Assembly: GCA_964035795.1 (NCBI GenBank)
Contig: OZ038320.1
Span: 24,368,118 to 24,432,117 of the forward strand
DNA length: 64,000 nucleotides
DNA from: Pterobdella sp. o SKG-2022
Taxonomy: Eukaryota; Annelida; Clitellata; Hirudinida; Piscicolidae
Reading direction: 5' to 3'
Shown piece after piece: positions 11,320 through 24,414 of this stretch. The translations under genes were made by a program, and so were the position numbers. Each line of letters opens with the position of its first letter. Position 1 is the stretch's first letter. The notes beneath the pieces are model-generated. The model had not been told where the DNA came from and made no database searches. It saw only the letters and a list, made by a program, of their open reading frames with translations.

Positions 11320-14300
11320 CTGAAAAAAATAATTCGTTAAATATACTTTTTTTCATCATAGTGTTAGTCCGTTTTTTTTATCTAAAAAGTTTTTCTCAGC
11401 TAGGTGATATTTCAGTAGAAAAAAAATATAATGCTTTCACTTCTGATATTATGGAAACAATAAAAGACGCTCATTGATAATTGCAACACACTCAGCATAT
11501 AACAAGAAATTGGCGTTACGTCGGTTTAAAGAACAAAAAAGTGGACAAAACTATGAAAGCTTCAATGAAACTCCAAAATGATGTACTCCATAAATTAAAA
11601 AAAACTCATTTTTATACAACCTTGTATAACAAAAAAAATATTAAAAAGGAAAAGTACAATAAAAATTAAAATCACCAAAAGTCCACCCTCAACGTCCGCT
11701 TGTTTCTTGCTCATTTCCTGCACAGGCTTTCATCCTCTCACAAACAATACATTACTTCACTCCCGAACCCTTCCCTAAACATCTCACAACAAAAATCATT
11801 AAATTTTAATTTGAATCTATTCTTACAGGTGGCTTTTGGAGGACTTTTCAATTTCATTTTTTATATATTTTGTTTTAATTAAAGGAAACTTTTTTGGAGC
11901 TTAACTACAATTAATATTGCTTGTTTTATCGGAAGTCTAAAAATTGTTAGTGACGATTGGTATTATTTCAATAATTAAAAACAAAAATCTCGCAAAAACA
12001 TTTAAAAAATACTATCTACCTCGTCTTTTGTATTAATAATACACCTTTTATAATGCTCTACTGGTTGTATTAGAATTCAGGAAAAAATCATCCAATATGT
12101 CAATTAAAAACTTCAACGCATCCCCATTCAGTGGTACACGAGTCACAATGAAACATAAGTTTAATTTAATCTAATGGACAAGTCTATAATATTTACTCTT
12201 AAGTCATCTATTCAGTTAAGTGAAAATAAGGTGCAAATAAAAACAAGTTTAATAGCAAAACTATTGATTCTATGTAAAAAAGAAGAAATATAGCTGAAAA
12301 AAAAGAAAATTGTGTAAGAAACTAAACTCAAATCAATTAATGAATAAAGTCAAATTAATCAGCCTGGTGTTGCTATTCATACAGAGGTCCGGTTTGTATC
12401 AAGTTTCCAAATATTATGTTAAGTCTTGCCTCCAGTATCGTTGCACTTTGAAAAATTGTTTAAACTTCTTATATTAGTTCTTATTTTTCAATATTATTCA
12501 AAACACTTTTGTGTTTTTATCAAGTGTCATTTGATCTGTGTCATTGTGAGTTTGTGCGGGTTTTGGTGCATAGTTAACCATGTCTCTGAGAAATATATCA
12601 GCCAAAAACATCAATTTAGCATTTCAATGTCTTGAATAAAAAAATTAATATAAATTTTTTAAAGAAAGACTATAAAGATCAAAAAAAATTTTTTAAATGG
12701 AATAAAAAGATTTAAAAACATCAAACTTAGAAAATATTCTATACCTATACCCGACGCCCAGCTTTCAGGCGATAAGTTTTACTAATGAATATTTTTAACA
12801 AAGATTAATTATTTGAGCAGCAATATGTTATTCTTTCGAGTAAAATCTCTGGTAGAATTAATAGAAGTTCCTAATGTGTGCTCATTAGTAGCATCCGAGA
12901 TTTAAACCATGCAAACGTTAGCGAAGGTTTTTTCGAGCTGAAAGATAATTTCAAGTGAATTTTCAATCTTATTTCATGAAAAAATATTCTAAATTAAAAA
13001 ATTGTTACATTACGATTTATCAAAAAAAATATTCAAAAATTTCAATATATTACTCAAAATTATGTAATTATCTAAAAATAAATATTTCAGCGATGTTTTT
13101 GGTGTAGATTACTAAACAATTAATTTCAGATAATCGATATTTCGTCTACTTTGTAAAGAAACAACAAGAATATGGGCTCAAATTAATATGTCTATGAGTT
13201 TTTCCAAACACAAGCACATAGTAATGAATTTATCTTTGACAGACAATGTCATTGATACTTTTTACAGGTAACCGTGTGATGTATTTCCACGCCATTATAA
13301 TGCTGTTCGCCTTTGTAACAATAATTAATCCAATCCATTCAGTTTTGATCTATAAAAGAATAAATAATTTAGGAGTTTTGCATTGAAAGATGTGAGAGGG
13401 ATTTTGAGCTTAGTGGGAATGAGATAAATAGCTTCTGAGATCTCCCTAATGCCTTCAAATTTTAACAGTCTTTTGTAATTGTTAATGGCAATATAATGAC
13501 CAGAATAAAATTATGAAGAGATTTTAACTCAAATTTCCATTTCAACACAAATTTACGTCTTAAAAACTATTCAAAAAATAAAGGTTTTATTACATAATTT
13601 TTGCATTTATATTCTATATAAAAGCTTAAACATGAAAAATAATACTACTTCTATGGATAAAGTCATCTAATTTTGTAATATCTGAATGCGGATGGCTAAC
13701 GAACTTGTCTGTTACAGTTGAAAATTTAACGAAACAGCTGGTTTCGATAATTAAATTCTTACAGAAAAAATATACTCATAATTATTATGTTGATTTCATT
13801 TTCAGTACTTTTTATTCTGAATAATTTTTTGATAATTACTTTTGAAGAATAAATTTGTTATTCATTTGTTAAGAAACTTGAGTTTCAGTGAATTTTTTGA
13901 ATTTAAATTTTGGACTTAGTTATTAATTAACCCACATTTTTCAAAAAAAACAATAAATATTCATGATAAATTTAAAATATAATTTTAAATAATAATTTTA
14001 TCTTTTAACACGCACATTCCTTTTAAGAATTTCACAACACGTTATCGACGGCTCTGTTGGCGCTCAAATCCTTGAACATAACAAAGTGGGCCCATCGAGA
14101 CTATATTTCTAAATGAAACAAACCATCAGAGAAAACAAGTTATAAGATTTTGCATACAAACCATGCTTTGTTGGTGGCGTACGTACCACTAGCATAACTA
14201 CTAAAACTAATATTACTTCTAGAATATAGAAATTTTTCGATCAGGATATTAAAATCGAGTAAAGGAAAAAACAAAGTAAATATGAACAAAACTAAGAGTC

Positions 14301-17300
14301 GTAGCAAACACACAATGTTGCTTAGTACTGGATTTGATGTGATTTTGTAATGAGATTTCATCAAGTTGATTTAATTAGTTGAGATTGCATGAAACAATCT
14401 TTATTTTTGTTTTTGCATTAATTAATACATCTTGGAAATACATACTTTAAATTTTTTTGTTTCATTTTTGAGAAAAATTAAAAAAAACAATTGAAATTTT
14501 TACAAGATGAAATGAGAAAATCTTTACGGCTAATAGTACTGTTGAATTTATATAAAAAAATTCAATGAATATTAATAAACTTATTATTATTCATGATATG
14601 CTAATAAGTTTTGGAAACAAGGTTGAAACATCTGTTTGTAGTAAGAAGCAGATTTATATATACATGTATGTATGCATAGTGAATTTTGAACGGTAGAAGG
14701 ATGTTTGAGGGTACTATTGAATGAATATTTAATAATCTTTCTCAAAGTCGAAATGCAAAAAAGGTGTAAAAGTTTGATTCAAAAAGATATTTTCAGCAAA
14801 TTCATATGAGCGAAATATTCATGAAGTCTTGAAACTTTGTTTCTGAATTTTTGGAACCTCCACATCAGACACTAGCCTGTTTATACATACAAACGCTAAA
14901 TTCTTCGATTCAAAAAACTTAAAAAGTAACTTATGCGTTTTAAATTCTAATATATAAAAATTATAAAAGAAATATCACGTTATTTGCTTTTGACAATTCT
15001 TAAAAGAAATTTTTCCGGTGTGAAATTATAATATTAAAATGTTCTATCTAAATTTATTTTTACTTTACGTTTTTATGAAAAGCCAGTCAGTAGTAATGAA
15101 ATTCTAAAAAAGAAGATATAAAAGGCGAGCATAAAAGAGGCAGGCGAGGTAAAGAAAGGTTTTGAGACACGTTTGGCGTATTATCCACGTCACCAAAAGA
15201 CATGACGTTCGTCTAGGGGAATGAAAAGATAAGACTTATTTTAGTCAATGTATACCGAATTGTTGAAAGAAATTCTTCAAAAAGCACGAAAAACATAAAA
15301 ATTATATTGCAAATGCATAACCGTAGTGAGACTTGCACGATACATTTTAAAACGATGTCATCAACATAGAATGCAAAGAAGTCATAACTAAAAATATATT
15401 ACAAAATAGCAAAAAAAGAGTTGCATACGCACAAAAAAATACTCAAGCAGACAAGAAAGAATAAGGAAGATTATAAAATAAGAGTAAGAACCGAAGCTTG
15501 GCGTGCAAAAGTAGTACATCAAATAGATGTGTTCGTGACTAACTTACCCAACGGACTATTCTTGAAACGGTATAATTTAGCGGAAAAAGAATTCAAGTAC
15601 TAAAAATTGCAGTGTTGAGTTCATTTTAACAATAATAATAAAATAAACCTTTTAAAAAATAAATTAGTAAACAAAATTAGTAAAGCTTAGGCAGAGGCTT
15701 AAATAAATGCTGATGCTTCTGTTTTAGTTCCCGCAAAGCAACATATCAAAATACCCTTCACAGCAGTAGTTCTGTGCATCGTTCTATGCAATAATTACCT
15801 AAATGGTACATCCCGGCTTGAATACACAAATCATTCATAACAAGTTATTTAATAAATTTACGTTGGCTTGTGAGAGAATGAAATATTTAAAAGGCAAACG
15901 TTCAAAGTTTATATGCACGTAGTTATCTGTTTTTTGTTAAGTTTGTGTAGATGCGAGCCATGCATTAAAAGGCATCAAGTGCTAAACATACATGTATAGA
16001 GCCTCACCATGAGTATTTACATACATTTATCTAAAATAACAGGTGATATAATAATATTTTGTTTTATTCATAATCGAAGAACAATTTATACTAATGCATT
16101 TATTCACTTGCACCATATCAAATTTTTTGAAGGATAACTGCTAAGCCGACTGAAAGAATCGGGCATTTAAGATACAAAAATACGGTGTATTCTATACTTT
16201 TAAAACCTTTCAAAACTGAAAGGCTACTGTTTTAAACGATGAACATGGTAAAAATGGATTAACACATTTATTTAAACTTTCTAAAAACGTTTTAAATATT
16301 TAAACAACCGATTCGCAAGAAAACATTCCTTTACTTTTGTATGAAGCCAAAGCTTAAGAAAGAAACAACAAGCCCCCGCTACATAAAATTCAAATGAATT
16401 TAAACTATTTCTAGCAGTCTTATTAAGCTTGAACCAATATTTCCTCATTGAAACATGACTAACTAATCCATGATGCATACAGATATCTACAATCAATCCT
16501 ATGTTCGTATTATATTATTGAGCTACTTATTGATCTAAAATAAAAGAAAAAAACCTTAGAAATTTTTAGCATTTTGCACTTGTTCAACTATTTTCGAACT
16601 TCACTTCGACGTTACATTGGCAGAGCTGAACAATGCTAAACCATTAGTGTTCTGAGAAACCACTATGATATATGCATTAAGTAATAAAATAATGAATTAT
16701 AAAAGTAATTTGAGTTTTTTAAAGTTAGAACTAATATATTCGAATTATCGAAACAAGCGAAACGTGAATAAATATAATTATTGGAAATTTTAATTAATCA
16801 AGATTGAAACGATATCAGCTAGAATACACATTGAAATCCGCTTGTTCTGAAACTAATGATGTTTATGGTCAAAAATGAAAAATTGTCAAAATTTTAACAC
16901 AGTTCTAGTGTTACATGCACGTTTAATGTCTAATCAAGCTTATATAAATTTATTCCATCTGTTAGAAAAAAAAATAACAATAACATGATTCAAAACTACT
17001 TTTAAGGCTTAAATATCGAACTTAAATAATTACTTGTACTTCAAACCGATAAATAATTGTTTTATACTGTTCTCGCTATACATTCACAACTACTATATAA
17101 TTAGTGAGCGCCTTTTAAAGTATTGAACATTTATAAGAGCTTAGTGCACTGCGGAATTAATTTAGTTTTGAGCAGTTTGAATCTAAACCCTTGAACAACA
17201 TACCCCAAAATGCACACATTTAAATCGTTAAAGAATATCTCGATGACAAAATAACTAATTTAAATTGAATTAATAGTTCGCTTGATTATTTTGTCAAAAT

Positions 17301-20300
17301 GTATCTAAGTACTTGAAGCCTGTTTGAAGAGCACTTTGGAGCCTCGAAACAATAACCTAGCCTTGAGTACACTCAAATAAAGGCCAGTAGTGCAATGTTT
17401 TATTCTTCTCTTTTGATAAAGATTATATTTCTATTTTCACCACCACCTCTATGCTGATGATGATGATGGTCATGATAGAAACTAATGCATGTGTCAGATA
17501 TCATTAATCCATGAGACATTTGTATCAAAAAGCCGAAGCGTCATAATCCTATGGATTTTGTATTCGAATCAAATTTTTAAGAACCATATAATATCAAAAA
17601 GTTTGATTATTAATAAATCGAATGTACGTTTTCATTGGAAAAATTTTTTAGTAAAAATTATGGCATTCAATTGAATGAACGTGAAGCATTACATAAGTAA
17701 ATAAGACAAACCGACAAAAAACTGCGGCAAATAGAAACTAATTCTTAATGGAATAGCACATCAACTTTATATGTAAATACTAAATATATAGACAATGTTA
17801 AAATATAATATTCCCCTTTAAGTACTATACCCTCAATGCTAAACTTCATTCATTATATCATTGATGTGTTGGGAGATTCAAACTGGCAAGATGAAATGAC
17901 CAAACACTCAATTGAATCTATGAATATGGTTTTGCATATGAATGATATGCAGTTGTATTGAAAAAGATGAAAAGGCAGGGTAAAGACTCAGTGTTGAAAA
18001 AAAATTAATTTAAATTATATACAAATGCTTGATTGAAATGAAATAATTGAAGTTCTGAAGATTTAACTAATGAAACTATGTCAAACAAAAATCAATAGAT
18101 TTTTACAATGACTAAAACATTAAAAATAAAGAAGTTTATACAAAATGTTAAAATTTGCTTTAATTTTGATTTATATGAAATAAATCTTTAAAATGGTGAA
18201 GTTGAATTTACATATTGTGATCTATAAACTATGAATTTAAGCACTTGAAAAGCCTACTCCTGGTAATTTTATGAACTAAGCAATAAAAATATATCCAAAT
18301 TTATGTATAAAGATATTTATTTCATTAAAAAAATTATCATTAGTATTGAAAAAAATTTAAAAATGGTGTTTATAAAAGCTGAATTTTTTGATATATAAAA
18401 ATTTTTAACTAGAAAAAGCAAAGGTGTGGTTTGAAAGAAAAGGTATCTACATTATTAAAAATAAGAATCTTATTTGTTTTGAGATAAAAAAAATGTTTTT
18501 GATTCAAAATAGACTAGTGAATACTGTAATTAGAAAAAAAAGGATTTGATGAAAGATTCAAAAACAAATACAAAATTAGAGAATAAGAAGACTTATTTGT
18601 CTAAAAATAAATTCATGTATAAGCTTAGAATTGCATTTTTAAAATCAAGTTTTCTGCATGCTTCATAAAAGAATTTAGTCAAACTAGATTCTGTATGAAA
18701 CTAAATTTAACTTCTAAATTAATATTTGAAACAAAAAAATTTTTTTTAAATGAATATTTGAAAAAACCAAAAACTAAATTGTGATATAAAATAAATTAGT
18801 ATCACTTCTTATAAAAATGCAACTTTGAAAAATTGAAAATCTGGAAATACTGTTAATTATCTTTTATAAATCTTACCAAAAGTTATTTCACTTTTGAATG
18901 ATCAACTTTTACTTTTTGCAACAAATAATGTTAGTGAGAGGTTACTTAAAACACCTTCAACTATCTGTAAACTTAAAATTATGAAACAAACTTTATAATT
19001 TCATACATAATCTTTTAATTCCATTTAAAAAAATTTTAAACAATTCAAAATGTTCAAAATTTAAGCGATTTCAAGAAAATCCACTCAAAAAACTAAACCA
19101 ACAGTACATATCGTAAAATAAACACCAGATAGACAAGAAATCGTTGATTTAAATATCACTTTTGGTCTGCAAAGTATATAAATTCCAATTAGTTTATATT
19201 AACTTAATTTATTTTTATAAAATTATATAATTTTATAACGTAAAAATTTGTATTTTGAATAAAAAAAAATTACTATATATAAATATAAGAAACTATAGTT
19301 TTATTTAATGAAACTATTTCAAGTATTAAAGAAATTATTTTAAGAAGTAAAAAAAAATTGAAAAAAGTATAAAAATGAACTATTTTTTACCAGTTAACTA
19401 CATTAGAAATGTTTTAGAATGCCCCGTTTCCAAAAGTAATTAGGGATAATATACCAAACGAAGCTTAATTTTCTAATATCAATTTTTTGAATACATTACA
19501 GTTAATGAAATTATTGAGACCACAAGTTCTAGTCTTAGCATTTGAAATATATTTTAATAAAAGTTATATAAGTTCTTCAGGCTATCAAAACAACTTCATT
19601 TTTTATAAATTCTATCAAACAGTATTGAATAGTCATGAATTATCAAAAAGTTGAATTTTTCAAAAATTTTAGTTTATTTAAAAAATATATGTATCTCAAA
19701 TCTTTCTCATTTTACGATAAAAATGAAGAAAATTGAATTTATAAAAAAATACATAAGAGTTTTTATAAGAAAAGTACATTTTAAAAAAAAAAACTTGAAC
19801 ACTGAATAATTTATTAAACCCATTTTAAAAGAGTTTTCAAAAACATTAAGATCCTTGTCCATTATGGCTCAACATCTTGAGGTATTTGGGCTGGATGCCC
19901 TGCTTAATTAAAAGAATATGAAAATAGTTAAATTTGAATTGATTGAATTGAACTTCTTAAGAATTTATGGTGAGTAAAAGCGTGAATAAATTATGAATGA
20001 ATTTAATGCTCCTCGTTTTACCATGTTTTCAAAATTTTTCTCAAAGAAATATATCTTTAATTCAGTTATATTACTCCATAAGTATTTTTCAAAATACTGA
20101 GAAATTTTGTTCAATTCATTGTTCATCGTAATATTTTTATTACATGGGTGGCATAATATATTATATGACACTTATATTTTTTTGGATCTTGGGTTTTGCC
20201 GGCATTTCCCGTTGTTCAAACGTGAATTATATGAAAAAAAGATATATTCAAATTTATTTTTCGAAAAAAAATTGTTTGAATGTTTTTATTTAAAACTGTT

Positions 20301-20546
20301 TAAATATTACAAAACAATGAAGTTGTCTGTGGTTAAAAAAGTCGAATTTCCATGTGGTTATTTTGAAAGATTGAAAACGTGTCAAAAAATGGAAAAAATT
20401 GTTGAAATTCTTGTGAAAATATTTATATGTATGCAAATAAGGTCACTTTGAAAAACAAATCAAAAAAGTTAAGAACATTAAATATATAAATCAGTTAAAC
20501 AACCAAAGAAACTAATTAATTTAATTATTTTCATTAAAAAATAAAA
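11320..20546. other. 9.2 kb region without a supported gene
   Basis: The region lies between the first coding exon of the coactivator (minus strand) and the last exon of the ADAM gene (minus strand). It should contain the coactivator promoter and 5' UTR exons and the ADAM 3' UTR. Sequence is strongly AT-rich with only short biased ORFs. Open stretches such as 20107-20451 show no family motif, no splice context and an amino-acid make-up expected of AT-rich noise. Confidence 0.55.
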
Positions 20547-21120
20547 TTAAACTTCTGAAAAATCTGATTTTGGATTTTCTAATCTATTGATCCTCTTAGC
20601 AACGATCCCATCAGTTTTTGGAGGAGGCGCAGGTCTAGATGGCATAATTTTTGAACGTGGTGGTTCAGATGCAATATTATGCTTATAGTTTGTGGATTTA
20701 GGAAATGATGGTGGTTCGGTAGATGGCTTCTTCAACTGTTTTGTGTTAGTTTCGTGGAACGGCTTTGGTACGAAAGGTTTGTGTACGGAAGGTTTTGGTA
20801 CAAATGGCTTTGGAACTGGAGGTCTCGTGGGCCGAATTACATCTTTTTGAATTGTTATTGCTTCGTCATCTTTCAAACCCAGATTGTCAAATCCTTCTTT
20901 CACTTGTCTATTGGATGTGTTGTAAGGATCATAGAAATGCATCGGGTTGGATATTTCTGGTTTTTGAAATTGCCTGATGGGAACGACTGAAGTTTGGGGA
21001 ATATCAATAGAATATACAGGATTCTCACGACCATTGTATTGGTCGTTTTCAACAACTGTTTTTTGTGGCTTTCTAACATTTTTGTTGAAAGAGTCTTTGT
21101 TGTATTTGTTTGCAATGTTC
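20547..21120 (-). CDS. ADAM: ADAM last exon: proline-rich cytoplasmic tail
   Basis: The exon begins after acceptor AATCAACCAG and ends at TAA 20547-20549, adding 190 residues. The tail has several PxxP motifs, including [10 protein letters not shown], a short repeat [19 protein letters not shown], and RPAPPPK. Such tails bind SH3 proteins in known ADAMs. NPVYS near its start resembles an NPxY sorting motif, but the Tyr is one position early. Confidence 0.92.
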
Positions 21121-24100
21121 CTGGTTGATTAGAAAATTTTAAATACAAATTCAATTTTGATTATTTAGAATATCTTAATGATAAGCCAACAAACTTGAAA
21201 AAACTGAAAATGTACTGCTTATTCAAGCTATCGTAAACGACTAGAGCAATAATGACCACAAGAATGATGAAGAGGATGCACAATATAACAATGAGAGCTG
21301 TGTCATTGGAGGATTCTGAGGCTTTGAGGGAAGTTCAATTTTTCAAATTCATCGTTGAATAAAAATAAAACTTTTAATTACTAATAATATTTGGAAAGCT
21401 ATTTTATGAAAAGTAAACCTTTGATTTCTTCACAGCTTGGCCCTGTGAAACCATGGTCACAATGGCACAAGCCATTGTTGTTGCACCGCTGTAAAAAATA
21501 ATTTAAAAAACATAAATAACCTATAATACAACCTTGGAACAATTGCAAGTGAAAATTAAAAATAAATTTTTGAAAATTTCAAACGACAAAGTTTTTCAAC
21601 ATTTTGACGTGTATGATAAAAAACTATTAAGCAAAAGATATACACGATGCGTACATATGAAGAATTTAAGATTACAAGTAGAAATTGCAGTTCGTATTTG
21701 CGAGGTTTCCCAATCTTTCATAATTTCATTGATTCTAATAACGATTTTTTTCTAAAATCTTTTTAATATACAAACAAAAAGTCGTAAATTTGAAGATGTA
21801 GTTGAATAGGTCCAATGAGGTTATCACCAGGATTATGACGAATACAAAATCTTCGATATATATGATAATGACTGGAACTGATTCAAACGTTTTTAATTAT
21901 GGTAAAACTCCAACAAACTCTGTTGCAAGGTTTACTCACAGTCAATTTTCTCACTCTTATCACAACGCATTATCGTCATTTATCAAAAAATTAAAAAATT
22001 TTAATGTGAAAAATATTGGAAAATTAATAAGACATTAATACATCTGCAAAGTTACCCACCCCGTTCACACATTTGGCGCAAGGATTAATCTCTAGTAACT
22101 GTTTCCTATCTACACAACGTCTATTCTTGCAAACCTTTGAAAAAGCAACACCATAAAAAGATTTTTATAATTTTATTCGCAAATCTTTATACACAAAATT
22201 ATTTTTAATTTCTTTTATGAATTCACTTTTAGATTAATGAAAAATTAAATATTTAATGAATATTTTAAATCCTCATCATCTTACCTTGTCTTCTCCACAA
22301 GGCGCCCCATCGGGTACTAAGCCTGGGCTACTCACTCTTTTACCAAAGTCCATTAGAACACTAGTACATCGATTATTACTTATAGTTTTCTTCGATTTTG
22401 TGAGAAACTTTTGGAATTTGACTAGCTCATCGCTAGGAGGGTCGCATTGCAAAGCTCCACAAAAAACATCCCTGCTCGAGTGAGATAATTTAGTGATTTA
22501 TTTCTTCAAATCTCTTAGTTTCTTTTTTAATAAACAAAATTCACACTTTTTTCAAATGTATCAAAGTCTATATAAACATAGAAACTCTTTCGAATGAATT
22601 TTTTTGATATAAAATAGACTTGTAAAACATTTAGAGTTTTTTCAAGCCAGGTAGCAGGTTCAAATAATAAATAAAACAAAGTATCATATAGAGTTGTTAA
22701 GTTCAAGTTATTGACAGCCACAAAGTCTCAAACTCACGTCTCAGGGCAGGAGTAGAACTTGTGGTGACCGTCAGAGCCGGGATCTAGACTGTATCCACAA
22801 AACCCATGAACGTCGCCTTTTCGATTGAAGGAATAACACAAATCATCACCATCTTTTGCCCCTTCACCATAAAGTAGCTTGCATTGCGAATCTCTATTGC
22901 GACACTCTCCTCCAAAACAAGAACCTTTTTTCTAAAAATAATAGAAAATGCTTACAGTTTTCATTTTTGAATTTTATGTTATTTTATATATTTACTTCAT
23001 CATACATCATAAACAGAACATTCAGTTCCTTCTTGAACAAAACTGTCTTTTGGACAAAAGAGACTCTTCCCATCACATGTTTCAGGCAGATCACATGAGC
23101 CAGCTTTTGCTTCTCTGCATGTGTGTCCACTTTTTCTGAGGGAACAAGACGCAACATCACAACAACCACCTTGGGCACATTGGCCTTTGAGTTTGCAATT
23201 CTCCATGTTGCAGCATGCTTTGTTGCAGGACTGTGGAATAAAATATCTTTTCTATAAATAGTTATTGTAACTTTTGAGAATCACATGTAAGATTTTTTTT
23301 CGTAAAATGAATATATTTTGTCTTCTTTATCAAGCATCCCAGAGTTCTCACATGAGAAGGTAGTCTACCACAGTCACACTCCTCTCCCTCTTCGATGATT
23401 CCATTGCCACATACAGCCAAGTAATGATTGAGGATAGTTGGAATATCATGCAGGCATAGGTCGAGGCCTTTCTTCAAAGAATTTCTCATTTGGTTGACCG
23501 AACAATCAGAAAAGTGCTTGTTTGCAATGTGAGTTCTGAATTTGTAAAAAATTTTGAAAATTTTTAAATTAAAAATATTATTTAAAAAGTTTTATTAAAT
23601 ATAAATTAAAATAAAATAATTCATTCGAGCTCTAAAGGTTGAAAATCTCACGAAGCTCTGCGACTCATGATGCAATCTTTGGAGTTGTAGTCACAAGTGC
23701 ACGACTGGGTGTCATGGACGATGCCGAAGTTGTGTCCTAACTCATGGGCCAATATCCCTCCTGACACATCAGACTTGTCGTCTATTGACTGAATTGTTTT
23801 TCATATTTTACTTCAAGTGTTTTATAAATTTATGTAGGATGAATTTAAAAGATTATGTTTATTAGATTAAAATTATGTATAATAGAATTTCGAAGTTTTG
23901 ATTGAATAGAATATGATGTTTTAAATAGTTGTTCTGATCAAATAAGCATTTCAATTTTTTTCATTAATTCATTCGTTCAAAAAGTTTAAAAACTTAAACT
24001 TTTAACTTTAACGCTTTAAATGTAATTTTGCCATTTTTTGCTCAATATCACAAACAATTTTTCAAAATATAAAATTAACACACAAATTTCAACAAGCTAA

Positions 24101-24380
24101 TGTTAAAATTGACTGACCTGCACAATTCCTCCTGACTCTCTTTCCGAACATATGGTACCCACATGGGCCAGACCAAGCGTCGATCCGTGATACTTTGTCG
24201 TTCTTTTGAAAAGTAAGTTCAAGTTTAGAATAAGAGAAACAAGCACAAAGTATTCGTTTCTTAATTCACAAAGCTTTTTGTAAGACAAACTTACATTATC
24301 AAGTTTATAGCCGTTATAATAATTAATACAAAATTTTATTGAAAAAACTTATATTTTTTATAAGTTTTTAAAAAGATAGA

Positions 24381-24414
<34 letters not shown>

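Noticed and set aside
20107..20451. 114-codon plus-strand ORF near the ADAM 3' end
   Set aside because: Composition is typical of AT-rich noise (Phe, Leu, Lys, Tyr) and no motif or splice context is present; it is antisense to the ADAM 3' region.
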